NCBI GenBank assembly: GCA_050250955.1
Contig: JBFWNR010000010.1
Coordinates: forward strand, 62,001 to 126,000
Reading direction: 5' to 3'
Source: CAWAYR01 sp050250955
Lineage (GTDB): Bacteria > Acidobacteriota > Vicinamibacteria > Vicinamibacterales > UBA2999
DNA: 64,000 bases
The notes under the pieces were generated by a model. The model made no database searches, was not told the DNA's origin, and saw only the letters and a program-made list of their open reading frames with translations. This document shows, in pieces, positions 8,047 through 16,697 of the stretch. Position numbers and translations under genes: made by a program. Positions within the stretch are counted from its first letter, which is position 1. Each line of letters begins with the position of its first letter.

Positions 8047-9567
8047 ATGTCCACGCCTCGCGCCTTCGCCCTTGCGCTCGCCGTCGCGGCGACCCTCCTG
8101 CTCGGTCCGATCGCCGCCGCGCAGCCGGATCCGCTGGCTGGCTTCGACGCCCAGGTGGCCCAGGCCGTCCGCGACTGGCGGACGCCTGGACTCGCCATCG
8201 CCGTCGTCAAGGACGGCGAGGTGGTGTTCGCCAAGGGCTACGGCGTCCGCCGCCTCGGAGCGGCCGACGCCGTCGACGAGCGCACGCTCTTCGCCATCGG
8301 CTCGACGACCAAGGCGATGACCGCGGCGGCGATCGGCGTGCTCGTCGACGAGGGCCGCCTGGGCTGGGACGACCGCGTCGTCGATCACCTGCCGTGGTTC
8401 GCCCTCGCCGACCCCTACGTGACCCGCGAGGTCCGGGTGCGCGACCTGCTGACCCACCGCGCCGGCGTCCCCAATACCGACCTGCTGTGGTACGAGCAGC
8501 CGACGCCGGCCCGCGAGGTGATCGGCCGGCTGCGCGAGGTGCCGCTGGAGAGCTCGCTGCGCTCGCACTTCACCTACCAGAACGTGATGTACGCCGCGGC
8601 CGGGGAAGTGGTGGCGGCGGTGAGCGGGATGCCGTGGGCGGACTTCGTGCGGACGCGCCTCTTCGTGCCGCTGGGCATGTCCGGCACGATTCCCACGGCG
8701 GCGACGCTAGCCGCCCAACCCAACGTCGCCGCGCCGCACTACGAGATCGACGGCGCGGTCACCGTGATCCGCAACGCCTCGGTGGACAGTGTCGCCCCGG
8801 CGGGATCGGTGTGGTCGAGCGTCGGCGACATGGCCGAGTGGCTGCGGATGCTGCTGGCCGGCGGCACGACGCGCGACGGCACGCGTCTGCTCAGCGCCAA
8901 GACCGTGACGGAACTCTTCGCGCCGCAGACGATGGTCGGCGCCGACGCCTTCTACCCGACGGCCCGGCTCACCTCGCCGCACTGGACCACCTACGGCCTC
9001 GGCTGGTTCCAGTCCGACTACGCCGGCGAGAAGGTCGACTTCCACACCGGCAGCATCGACGGCATGGTGGCGATCGCCGGGCTCATCCGCGACCGCGGCC
9101 TCGGGGTCTACGTCCTGGCCAACCTCGACCACGCCGAGCTGCGTCACGCGTTGATGTACAGCGTCTTCGACCGCTATCTCGGCCGGCCGGCGCGCGACTG
9201 GAGCGGCGAGTTCCGCGCCCTCTACGGCGAGCTGGCCAGGGCCGCCGAGGCGGAGCGGGCCAAGGCCGAGGCCGCCCGGGTGGTCGGCACGTCGCCGTCG
9301 CTGCCGCTGGCCCGCTACGCCGGCACCTATCGCAGCCCGGTGTACGGGACCGTCACCGTCTCCCACGACGCCGGCCGCCTGCAGGTGCGCTTCGGCGAGG
9401 GCTTCACCGGGCCGCTGCAGCACTGGCACTACGACACGTTCCGGGCGGTGTGGGACGCGCGGTGGCGCGGCACCGCCCCGGCCACCTTCCAGCTCGACGC
9501 CCGCGGCGAGGTGGCGTCGTTGACGACCAGCGGCGTCACCTTCGCTCGCGAGCAGCCCAAGCCCTAG
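8047..9567 (+). CDS. secreted beta-lactamase-fold serine hydrolase (class C / Pab87-like)
   Basis: A 506-residue exported protein: signal peptide (residues 1-25), then a class C beta-lactamase/penicillin-binding-like domain. The SxxK motif is STTK in IGSTTKAMTA, the YxN motif is YQN, and the third motif is HTGSIDG. A C-terminal beta-barrel of about 100 residues (YAGTYRSPVYGTVTV onward) is the lipocalin-like or DUF3471-type domain found on D-amino-acid peptidases and esterases of this clan. The substrate is unknown; D-peptides or esters are the usual ones. Its start is of the leaderless type. Confidence 0.86.
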   Translation: MSTPRAFALALAVAATLLLGPIAAAQPDPLAGFDAQVAQAVRDWRTPGLAIAVVKDGEVVFAKGYGVRRLGAADAVDERTLFAIGSTTKAMTAAAIGVLVDEGRLGWDDRVVDHLPWFALADPYVTREVRVRDLLTHRAGVPNTDLLWYEQPTPAREVIGRLREVPLESSLRSHFTYQNVMYAAAGEVVAAVSGMPWADFVRTRLFVPLGMSGTIPTAATLAAQPNVAAPHYEIDGAVTVIRNASVDSVAPAGSVWSSVGDMAEWLRMLLAGGTTRDGTRLLSAKTVTELFAPQTMVGADAFYPTARLTSPHWTTYGLGWFQSDYAGEKVDFHTGSIDGMVAIAGLIRDRGLGVYVLANLDHAELRHALMYSVFDRYLGRPARDWSGEFRALYGELARAAEAERAKAEAARVVGTSPSLPLARYAGTYRSPVYGTVTVSHDAGRLQVRFGEGFTGPLQHWHYDTFRAVWDARWRGTAPATFQLDARGEVASLTTSGVTFAREQPKP

Positions 9568-9574
9568 ACCGGAA

Positions 9575-9722
9575 CGTAGGGGCGGAGACGCAGGGCGGAC
9601 CTTCAGTTCCGCCTCGCCGGCAGCTCTGAAGAACTGCCCTACGTATCTGCGCCCTCGGCAGCTCTGAAGAGCTGCCCTACGTATCTGCGCCTCTCGGCAG
9701 CTCTGAAGCGCTGCCCTGCCTG
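9575..9722. repeat. cluster of REP-like palindromic elements
   Basis: Between two coding regions lie three near-tandem units about 38 bases long starting at 9618, 9656 and 9695. Each contains GGCAGCTC-TGAA-GAGCTGCC or a one-mismatch variant, able to form an 8-bp hairpin; the first two are followed by CTACGTATCTGCGCC. A fourth, inverted element at 9594-9613 (GGCGGA-loop-TCCGCC) has different arms but the same CTTCAG/CTGAAG core in the loop. This is a REP/BIME-type arrangement: the loop is conserved and the arms vary while staying complementary. Confidence 0.75.
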
Positions 9723-9739
9723 CCTGTTCCGCTGGCGCG

Positions 9740-11179
9740 CTACGCCCGCGCCGGCCGGGGGGCGGCATCGCCGTCCACCGGCGCCGCGCCGGGCACCGCC
9801 GCCGGCGCCACCGGCGCATCGGCGGCGAAGATCGCCAGGTCGGTCTGGCCGAGCAGCTTGCTGGTGATCGTGCCGGCGGTGACCGAGCCGCTGACGTTGA
9901 CGGCGGTGCGGCCCATGTCGATGAGCGGTTCGACCGAGATGAGCAGGCCGGCCAGTGCCACCGGCAGGTTCAGGGTGGAGAGCACGACCAGCGCGGCGAA
10001 GGTGGCGCCGCCGCCGACGCCGGCGATGCCGAACGACCCGAGCGTGGCGACGCCGACCAGCGACAGCAGGAACGACGGCGAGGTGGCGTCGATGCCCGCC
10101 GAGGGCGCGATCATCATCGCCAGCATCGCCGGATACAGGCCGGCGCAGGCGTTCTGGCCGATGGTGGCGCCGAAGCTGGCGGCGAAGTTGGCGATCGCCG
10201 GCGCGGTGCCGAGTCGCGTCACCTGGGTGTCGATGCTGAGCGGAATCGCCGCGCCACTGGACCGCGACGTGAAGGCGAAGGTGAGCAGCGGCCAGATCTT
10301 CTGGTAGACCCGCACCGGGCTGAGCCCGGCGGACGCCAGCAGAGTGGCGTGCATCAGCAGGATCACGCCCATGCCGACGTAGCTGGCGACGACGAACGTC
10401 CCCAGGCTGATGACGTCGTTGACGTTGGAGGTCGCCACCACCCGGGTCATCATCGCCAGCACCCCGTAGGGCGTGAGGCGGATGACCATGCGCACCAGGC
10501 GCAGCACCAGCGCCTGCAGGGCGTCGATGCCCTTGACCACCCGGTCGCCGAGCTCGGCGTTGTCGCGGCGCAAGGCCAGCACCGCCAGGCCGAGCAGGGT
10601 CGCAAACACCACCACGCCGATGACCGACGTCGAACGGCTGCCGGCGAGGTCGGCGAAGATGTTGGTCGGGACGAAGTTCTGCAGCAGCGTCGGCACGTTG
10701 AGTGCCTGCGCCTCGCCGACGCGCCCCTCGAGGTAGGTGCCGCGCTCCAGCTCGCGGGCGCCCTGCACCAGCCCGTCGGCGCGCAGGCCGAAGAGCTGCG
10801 TCATGCCGATGCCGATCAGGGCCGCGACGGCGGTGGTCGCCAGCAGCAGGCCGAGCACGCCGCCGCTGATCTTGCCGAGCGCGCGGGTGTCGTCGAGGCG
10901 GGTCACCGCGGCGAGGATCGACACCAGCACCAGCGGGGCGATGACCATCTGCAGCAGCCGCACGTAGATGCCGCCGACGACGTTCACCCAGGGGACGGCC
11001 CCGGTGATCGCCGGACTGCCCAGGCCGTACACGGCCTGGGCGAGCGCGCCGAGGGCCACGCCGATCAGCACGGCCAGGAGCACGTTGGTCGACAAGGCGG
11101 CGCCGCGCCGGCGACGGTAGCCGAGCCAGACCAGGGCGAGCGCGAAGACCACGAGGTTGACGACGGCGGCGAGGTTCAT
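9740..11179 (-). CDS. dicarboxylate/amino acid:cation symporter, TcyP (L-cystine) type
   Basis: A 479-residue inner-membrane symporter of the DAACS family with about 8 helices and two re-entrant hairpins. The serine-rich hairpin TSRSSGAAIP and the substrate/Na+ site region DMGRTAVNVSG are present, and IGQNACAGLYPAM matches the cystine-transporter branch (TcyP/YdjN) more than GltP/DctA. The first helix plus a basic RRRRG loop precede the canonical core, as in TcyP. The substrate is inferred from these motifs. An unusual hairpin sits 25 bases upstream of the ATG. Confidence 0.85.
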   Translation of the reverse strand: MNLAAVVNLVVFALALVWLGYRRRRGAALSTNVLLAVLIGVALGALAQAVYGLGSPAITGAVPWVNVVGGIYVRLLQMVIAPLVLVSILAAVTRLDDTRALGKISGGVLGLLLATTAVAALIGIGMTQLFGLRADGLVQGARELERGTYLEGRVGEAQALNVPTLLQNFVPTNIFADLAGSRSTSVIGVVVFATLLGLAVLALRRDNAELGDRVVKGIDALQALVLRLVRMVIRLTPYGVLAMMTRVVATSNVNDVISLGTFVVASYVGMGVILLMHATLLASAGLSPVRVYQKIWPLLTFAFTSRSSGAAIPLSIDTQVTRLGTAPAIANFAASFGATIGQNACAGLYPAMLAMMIAPSAGIDATSPSFLLSLVGVATLGSFGIAGVGGGATFAALVVLSTLNLPVALAGLLISVEPLIDMGRTAVNVSGSVTAGTITSKLLGQTDLAIFAADAPVAPAAVPGAAPVDGDAAPRPARA

Positions 11180-11503
11180 GACGACTCCAGACCTGAAACG
11201 ACGACGGCCCTCTCGGGGGCGAGAGGGCCGCAGGGGGTGACGCGCATCGTGACTATCGGCATCCGTCGGTCACGGCAGGCGGGCTCCCGGCCCCGTGGCA
11301 GGGGGGCGACAACAGCAGCAGGAGCGGACCGACGCCGAGCCATTCATGACTGAATCGTGAGATGCCCCGACGGGCCATCCCGTGTCGGAGTCTAACGGCA
11401 ACCCCCGGTGCCGTCAAACCTCATCCGCACCGTCGCACCGTCCCGCTCTGGGGCCGTGCCCGGCCCTCGGAGACTATGATGCCGGGAGAAAGCGAGGGAG
11501 CCG
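11180..11503. other. intergenic region between the symporter and metallothionein genes
   Basis: No gene is seen in these 324 bases. The region holds the leader hairpin at 11205-11230 and, near its right end, TATGAT at 11475-11480, a possible -10 for the metallothionein gene. I looked for SAM, cobalamin and cysteine-type riboswitch cores and did not find one. Confidence 0.6.
11205..11230 (-). promoter_or_regulatory. strong leader hairpin upstream of the TcyP-like symporter
   Basis: A perfect 11-bp stem (CGGCCCTCTCG paired with CGAGAGGGCCG) closes a 4-base loop, ending 25 bases before the symporter ATG. There is no U-run, so it is not a simple terminator. It could be an attenuator arm, an mRNA stabiliser or a protein-binding site. 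Confidence 0.45.
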
Positions 11504-11656
11504 ATGCCTGAGCCCACCGCCGACCAGCGTCAGAAGTGCGCCCATCCCTCCTGCGATTGCACGGTGCCTGCGGGAGAGAAATTCTGCAGCGACTACTGCA
11601 AGAAGGCCCCGGAAACCGAGCTGCACTGCAACTGCATGCACCCCGGTTGCCGCTGA
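11504..11656 (+). CDS. bacterial metallothionein
   Basis: A 50-residue protein with eight cysteines (12, 17, 19, 28, 32, 42, 44, 49) and three histidines (14, 41, 46), arranged KCAHPSCDC - FCSDYC - HCNCMHPGC. This is the SmtA/PmtA-type zinc-finger-containing metallothionein pattern that buffers Zn(II), Cd(II) or Cu(I) in the cytoplasm. The start is supported by GAGGGAG five bases before the ATG, and TATGAT upstream could be its -10. It is far shorter than its neighbours and easily missed. No metal-sensing regulator lies next to it. Confidence 0.85.
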   Translation: MPEPTADQRQKCAHPSCDCTVPAGEKFCSDYCKKAPETELHCNCMHPGCR

Positions 11657-11719
11657 GCTGGCGGCCCCGAGCCCGGCGCCGGCGCGGACCCCGACGGCCC
11701 GCTCGGGGAGCGTTCGGCC

Positions 11720-12784
11720 TCAGACCGCGCCCTGGGTGTCGACGTGGACGGCGTAGAGCGACTGGCTCGCCGTCATGAAGAGACGGTTGCGCATCGTGCC
11801 GCCGAAGCAGACGTTGGCGCAGTTCTCCGGCAGCCGGATGACGCCGATGGCGACGCCGTCGGGAGCGACGACCTGGACGCCCGGACGCGCGCCGGCCCAG
11901 ATGTTGCCGTCCACGTCGCAGCGCATGCCGTCGGCTGCCGATGGCTGGTCGGGGGCGCCGGGGATCGTCAGCGCCGCGTGCCGGCGCAGGTTGCGGGCGG
12001 TGGCGCCGGCCACGTCGAGGACCCGGATGTCGCGTCCGGTGCCGGTGTCGGCGACGTAGAGGCGGGTGTAGTCCGGGGAGAAGCACAGCCCGTTCGGGCC
12101 GCTGATCTCGTCGGTCACCAGCGCCACCTGCGCGGTCTGCGGGTCGACGCGGTAGACGCCCGGCGTCACCTCCGACTCGGACTTGAAGCCTTCGTAGTTG
12201 CCGCGGATGCCGTAGATCGGATCGGTGAACCAGATGCTGCCGTCGGGATGCACGACGGCGTCGTTGGGGGAGTTGAGGCGCTTGCCCTGGTAGCGCTCGG
12301 CGATGATCGTCACCGTGCCGTCGTGTTCGTAGCGCACCACGCGGCGGCCGCCGTGCTCGCACGACAGCTGGCGACCCTGGCGATCGAAGGTGTTGCCGTT
12401 GCTGAACCCCGAGGGGTTGCGGAACACCGTGACCCGCCCGTCGTCCTCGACCCAGCGATGCTGGACGTTGTTCGGGATGTCGCTCCACACCAGATAGCGG
12501 CCGACGCCGTTCCACGCCGGCCCCTCGGCCCACAGCGTGCCGGTGTGCAGGCGGCGGATCGTGGTGTTGCCGATGACGTAGCGGCGGAAGCGCGGATCGA
12601 GGGCGATGATGTCGGGGTCGGGATAGCGGATCGGGGTCCCGCCCGACCAGTCGCGCGGCGCCTGCGGCGGGACGACCGGGGACGGGGCCTGTCGCGCCGC
12701 CGCCAGCAGCGGCGCGGCGAGCGCGGTGCCGAGGAAGGCCCGGCGGGTCGACGGATGCGAAGCGGCCGGAATCGGGTCGGTCAT
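11720..12784 (-). CDS. Tat-exported SMP-30/gluconolactonase-like protein
   Basis: A 354-residue protein. The N terminus has a twin-arginine signal (STRRAFLGTALAAPLLAAA). The rest is a six-bladed SMP-30/LRE propeller: LWAEGPAWNGVGRYLVWSD, NSPNDAVVHPDGSIWFTDP, GPNGLCFSPDYTRLYVAD and ADGMRCDVDGNIWAGA. The Glu in AEGP, Asn in SPND, Asn in GPNG and Asp in ADGM are the usual divalent-metal ligands, so lactonase activity is likely. The substrate, perhaps an aldonolactone, is not determinable. The next gene upstream on the same strand, 62 bases away, is an amidohydrolase. Confidence 0.88.
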   Translation of the reverse strand: MTDPIPAASHPSTRRAFLGTALAAPLLAAARQAPSPVVPPQAPRDWSGGTPIRYPDPDIIALDPRFRRYVIGNTTIRRLHTGTLWAEGPAWNGVGRYLVWSDIPNNVQHRWVEDDGRVTVFRNPSGFSNGNTFDRQGRQLSCEHGGRRVVRYEHDGTVTIIAERYQGKRLNSPNDAVVHPDGSIWFTDPIYGIRGNYEGFKSESEVTPGVYRVDPQTAQVALVTDEISGPNGLCFSPDYTRLYVADTGTGRDIRVLDVAGATARNLRRHAALTIPGAPDQPSAADGMRCDVDGNIWAGARPGVQVVAPDGVAIGVIRLPENCANVCFGGTMRNRLFMTASQSLYAVHVDTQGAV

Positions 12785-12812
12785 GAGTGTGCCCTCTTGG
12801 AGTGGCGGCCCG

Positions 12813-12829
12813 GGCAGCCTGAGGCTGCC
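12813..12829. repeat. isolated palindrome related to the 9.6-kb repeat cluster
   Basis: GGCAGCC-TGA-GGCTGCC forms a 7-bp hairpin between two coding regions. It shares GGCAGC...GCTGCC and a TGA loop core with the elements at 9618-9722, so it may be a dispersed copy of the same family. Confidence 0.4.
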
Positions 12830-12846
12830 TGGCCGCGTGTCCGCCA

Positions 12847-14922
12847 TCAATAGGAGAACAGCAGACTGGCGATCTTCCACGCCGGGCCGGTGTCGACCAG
12901 CGTCAGGACCAGGCGGCCGCGCCGCGACGTGCCGTCCTGGTGGAACACGAAGGCGGCGCGTGCGGTCGCCATCCGTCCGGTCCGCTCGACGACCACGTCC
13001 TCGAGGGCCTCGGACATGGTGGCCGCCCGCGCGAACCCGCGCGCCTGGGCCTCGTAGAACTGATCGAGGGTGCGCACGGTGGCGCCGCCACCCGCCGCCG
13101 GTGAGGTCGCGGTGAAGGACGGCAGGAAGAGGTCGCGCCACCGCGGCAGCGCCTCCTTCGTGTAGAGACCCACGTAGTCGTCGACGACGCGGCGCACCGG
13201 GGTCGGATCGGCGGCCGGCGCGCCGGCCGCCACGGCGCGCCCGGCGCCGGGACCGCGCAGCGCCCGTCCCGGCCGGGCGGCGGTGAGTCGGCCGTCGTCG
13301 ACCACGAACTGGCCGTTGACCAGCACGTGGCGCACCCCTTCCGCGTACTGCCGCGGCGCGGCGAACGTCGCCCGATCGCGGATCGTCACCGGGTCGAAGA
13401 CGACCAGGTCGGCGAAGGCGCCGGGCCGGACGATCCCGCGGTCCCACAGGCCCATGCGCTGCGCCGGCTGCGAGGTCATCTTGCGAATGGCTTCCTCGAG
13501 CGTCAGCAGCCGCTCGTCGCGCACGTAATGCCCGAGGATGCGCGCCGCCGAGCCCCAGGCCCGCGGATGGACGCCGGCGGTCGGCGGGCCGCTGTCGGGC
13601 GCCATGCCGCCCGAGTCGGTGCCGAGCATGACCAGCGGGTGCCGCAGCGCCGCCCGCACGTCGTCCTCGTGCATGAAGAACATCACGCCGCTGCCGGTGG
13701 TGTCGTCCTCGGCGATGAGGTCCATCAGCACGTCGAGCGGGTCCTTGCCCTCGGCGGCGGCGATGTCGTCGAGCGTCCGGCCTTGATAGCGCTTCAGCTC
13801 GGCGCGCCCGACCGCCGACACCAGGATGCCGGCGGCGCCGCCCGAGCCCAGGTACTGGTTCTCCCAGGTCGTGGACGGCTGGAGGATTTCGGCCTTGATC
13901 CGCGCGCGCGTCGCCGGATCCTTCAGGCGCGCCACCATCGCCGCGCGGCCGCCCTCGCGAGCCCACACCGGCAGGCTGGAGTCGAGCGGGTTGCTGCCGG
14001 CGACGTAGGGATACTGGTCGGCGGCGACGTCGAGGCCGTCGCGACGGGCCTGCTCGAGCCGCGCCAGCACCTTCGGCATCCGCCCCCAGTTCTGCTTGTA
14101 GGCGGTCTTGAGGTGGTGGATCGTCGCCGGCACGCCGGCCTCCCGGGCGATGCGGAACACCTCGTCGAGGCTGTCGTCGATGGCGTCGGCTTCCGAGCGC
14201 TGGTGCGTGATGTAGCTGCCGCCGTGGCGGCCGGCGACCTTGGCGAGCGCCACCAGTTCGTCGGTGCGGGCGAAGCGGTCCGGCACGTACTGCAGGGAGG
14301 TCGACAGGCCGAAGGCCCCGGCCGCCATCGCCGCCGTCACCTGCGCCTCCATCCGCGCCAGTTCCGCGGCCGTGGCCGCCCGGTCGTCGCGCCCGACCAC
14401 GGACTCGCGGACGCCGCCGGCGCTGATGAACGTGCCGAGGTTGATGGTGGCGGGATGCGCGTCGAGCACGGCGAGGTAGCCGGCCAGGTCGTCCCAGTGC
14501 GGCACGCCCTCGCGGTCGAACATCGCCGCGAAGGGGTGGGCGCGGCGCGCCCCCGGGTGGGCGACGCTGGTGAAGCTGGCCTCGCCGGTCAGCTCGGTGG
14601 TGATGCCCTGCATCACCTTGCTGCCGACGCGCGGGTCGCGCAGCACCCAGTACTCGGACTGGCCGAGCAGATCGAGAAATCCCGGCGCGACGACCAGACC
14701 GGTGGCGTCGAGCCGCCGCGTGGCGGCGGCGTCGAGCCGGGGGGCCACGGCGGCGAGGCGATCGCCGCGGACGCAGACGTCGGCGGCGACCCACGCCGCG
14801 CCGGTGCCGTCGACGACCCGGCCGTTGGCGATGAGGACGTCGCAGACGGCCGGCTGGCGGGCGGTGACCGGCACGGCGGCCAGGGCAGCGACGAGGACGG
14901 CCAGACGGTGTGGGGCGGTCAT
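12847..14922 (-). CDS. N-acyl-D-amino-acid deacylase-like amidohydrolase fused to an NTF2-like domain
   Basis: A 691-residue exported protein with signal peptide (1-22). Residues about 27-560 form an amidohydrolase of the D-aminoacylase group (DVLIANGRVVDGTG; SYITHQRSEADAI; TIHHLKTAYKQNWG; MLGTDSGGMAPDSG; GAFADLVVFDP). The usual metal-binding HxH after the first strand is absent: the segment reads GFLDLLGQSEYW. Other His residues and the Asp in GTDSGG are kept, so a one-metal enzyme is possible. About 115 C-terminal residues (VRRVVDDYVGLYTKEALPRW to WKIASLLF) look like a SnoaL/NTF2 cone, an added domain. Start ATG 14922 is chosen for the signal peptide. Confidence 0.82.
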   Translation of the reverse strand: MTAPHRLAVLVAALAAVPVTARQPAVCDVLIANGRVVDGTGAAWVAADVCVRGDRLAAVAPRLDAAATRRLDATGLVVAPGFLDLLGQSEYWVLRDPRVGSKVMQGITTELTGEASFTSVAHPGARRAHPFAAMFDREGVPHWDDLAGYLAVLDAHPATINLGTFISAGGVRESVVGRDDRAATAAELARMEAQVTAAMAAGAFGLSTSLQYVPDRFARTDELVALAKVAGRHGGSYITHQRSEADAIDDSLDEVFRIAREAGVPATIHHLKTAYKQNWGRMPKVLARLEQARRDGLDVAADQYPYVAGSNPLDSSLPVWAREGGRAAMVARLKDPATRARIKAEILQPSTTWENQYLGSGGAAGILVSAVGRAELKRYQGRTLDDIAAAEGKDPLDVLMDLIAEDDTTGSGVMFFMHEDDVRAALRHPLVMLGTDSGGMAPDSGPPTAGVHPRAWGSAARILGHYVRDERLLTLEEAIRKMTSQPAQRMGLWDRGIVRPGAFADLVVFDPVTIRDRATFAAPRQYAEGVRHVLVNGQFVVDDGRLTAARPGRALRGPGAGRAVAAGAPAADPTPVRRVVDDYVGLYTKEALPRWRDLFLPSFTATSPAAGGGATVRTLDQFYEAQARGFARAATMSEALEDVVVERTGRMATARAAFVFHQDGTSRRGRLVLTLVDTGPAWKIASLLFSY

Positions 14923-15020
14923 GTGCGGAGTGACGGAAATGGATCCAGAATGCCGCTGAGTATAGCGACCGGCCGGGCGCCCCTGGCCGGGGCGGCCCTG
15001 GAAGGGGCCGGGAGGCACCG

Positions 15021-16640
15021 ATGACCCGCATCGTCTGCGCGGTGTTGATGGCGGCGGCGGCCGCTTCGGCGGCGGCGCAGCCGCACGACGCCCGGCCGCC
15101 CGGCCGGATCGGCGCCGTGCACTTCGCCACGTCGTGCCGGGCGGAGGCTCAGCCCGAGTTCGACCGCGCGGTCGCCTTGCTGCACTCGTTCTGGTTCTCG
15201 GCCGCCATCGAGGCGTTCGACGCCGTCCTCGCCCGGGATCCGGCGTGCGCGATGGCCGACTGGGGCATCGCGATGAGCTGGTGGGGCAATCCGTTCGGCG
15301 GATTCCGCACGCCGCAGGCCCTCCAGGCCGGACAGGCCGCCGTCTCGGCCGGCCGCGCGCGCGGCGCGGCCACCGATCGCGAACAGGCCTACCTGGCGGC
15401 CGTCGCGACGCTCTTCGCCGACGCCGCGGTCCGCGACCAGCGCAGCCGGACGCTGGCCTACGAGCAGGCGATGGCCGCGCTCTCGGCCCGTTTCGCCGAC
15501 GACAGCGAAGCCCGCATCTTCTACGCCCTGGCCCTCGGCCAGACGGCGCCGTTGACCGACAAGACCTACGCCAACCAGCTGAAGGCCGCGGCGATCCTGG
15601 AAGCCGAATTTGCGCGTCAGCCGGAGCATCCCGGGCTGGCGCACTACATCATCCACAGTTTCGACGTGCCGCCGCTGGCGCCGCGGGGCCTCGCCGCCGC
15701 CCGCCGCTATGCCGCGATCGCTCCCGACGCGCCGCACGCGCTCCACATGCCCTCGCACACCTTCACGCGCCTGGGATTGTGGCAGGACTCGATCGACACC
15801 AACCTGGCGTCGGCCGCCGCGGCGCGCACCGACCCGGGCGCGGTGTCGGAAGAACTGCACGCGCTCGACTATCAGGTCTACGCCTACCTGCAGACGGCGC
15901 AGGACGCGGCGGCGAGCCGCACGCTGCCGCTGGTGGCGCCGCTGGCGGCGCGGATTCCCGACGCCGGCGCCGGCAACGCCGCGCCGCCCTCGGCCGGCTA
16001 TTACGCGGTGGCGGCGATTCCGGCCCGTTACGCGCTCGAGCGCGCGGTGTGGACCGAGGCCGCGGCGTTGACGCCGCCGGGCACGCCCTTCGCCTGGGCG
16101 GATGCGGTGACGCACTTCGCGCGGGCCCTCGGTGCGGCGCGCAGCGGCCAGGTCGCGGCGGCCCGTCGCGACGTGGCCCGGCTGGTCGACCTTCGCGAGA
16201 TCGTCGCCGCCACGAAGGACGCCTACTGGACCGAGCAGGTCGAGATCCAGCGCCGCGGCGCCGAGGCGTGGGTACTGCTGGCCGAAGGCCGGCCGTCGGA
16301 CGCGCTGGCGCTGATGCAGGACGCCGTCACCAGGGAAGATGCCACCGAGAAGTCGGCCGTGACGCCAGGGCCGATCAAGCCGGCCCGCGAACTGCTTGGC
16401 GAGATGCTCCTGCAGCTCGACCGCCCCGGCGAGGCCCTCGAGGCGTTCCAGGCCACGCTGACCCGGGAGCCGCATCGCTTCCGCGCGGTCTACGGCGCGG
16501 CGCGGGCCGCCGAGGCGGCCGGCAACCGGGCGCTCGCCATCAGCCACTACCGGGCGCTGGTCGAGCTCGCCGTGCGGGCGGATGCCGAGCGGCCGGCCCT
16601 GGCCGAGGCACGCGCGGTGCTGCGTCCGTCGGGTCGGTGA
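15021..16640 (+). CDS. secreted TPR-like repeat protein with conserved histidine motifs
   Basis: A 539-residue protein with signal peptide (1-19). It is almost entirely helical, with TPR-like pairs at both ends (FDRAVALLHSFWFSAAIEAF; LDRPGEALEAFQATLTREP; GNRALAISHYRALVEL). The centre carries HPGLAHYIIHSFD and HALHMPSHTFTRLG, histidine-rich segments that seem too specific for simple scaffolding and could bind metal. GGGAGG lies 4 bases before the ATG. It is divergent from the amidohydrolase. Function unknown; family members are normally left as hypothetical proteins. Confidence 0.75.
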   Translation: MTRIVCAVLMAAAAASAAAQPHDARPPGRIGAVHFATSCRAEAQPEFDRAVALLHSFWFSAAIEAFDAVLARDPACAMADWGIAMSWWGNPFGGFRTPQALQAGQAAVSAGRARGAATDREQAYLAAVATLFADAAVRDQRSRTLAYEQAMAALSARFADDSEARIFYALALGQTAPLTDKTYANQLKAAAILEAEFARQPEHPGLAHYIIHSFDVPPLAPRGLAAARRYAAIAPDAPHALHMPSHTFTRLGLWQDSIDTNLASAAAARTDPGAVSEELHALDYQVYAYLQTAQDAAASRTLPLVAPLAARIPDAGAGNAAPPSAGYYAVAAIPARYALERAVWTEAAALTPPGTPFAWADAVTHFARALGAARSGQVAAARRDVARLVDLREIVAATKDAYWTEQVEIQRRGAEAWVLLAEGRPSDALALMQDAVTREDATEKSAVTPGPIKPARELLGEMLLQLDRPGEALEAFQATLTREPHRFRAVYGAARAAEAAGNRALAISHYRALVELAVRADAERPALAEARAVLRPSGR

Positions 16641-16697
16641 GCCAGGCGGGCGACGGCCTGTCGGCCGTTCGCACGGTCGTCCTGGCGGCCCGCGTGC

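Noticed and set aside
9618..9722. CRISPR-like direct repeats
   Set aside because: Only three units, no unique spacers of constant length, and internal palindromes fit REP elements instead.
11231..11500. SAM, cobalamin or cysteine riboswitch in the symporter leader
   Set aside because: No conserved core sequence or pseudoknot pairing could be traced; only the terminal hairpin is supported.
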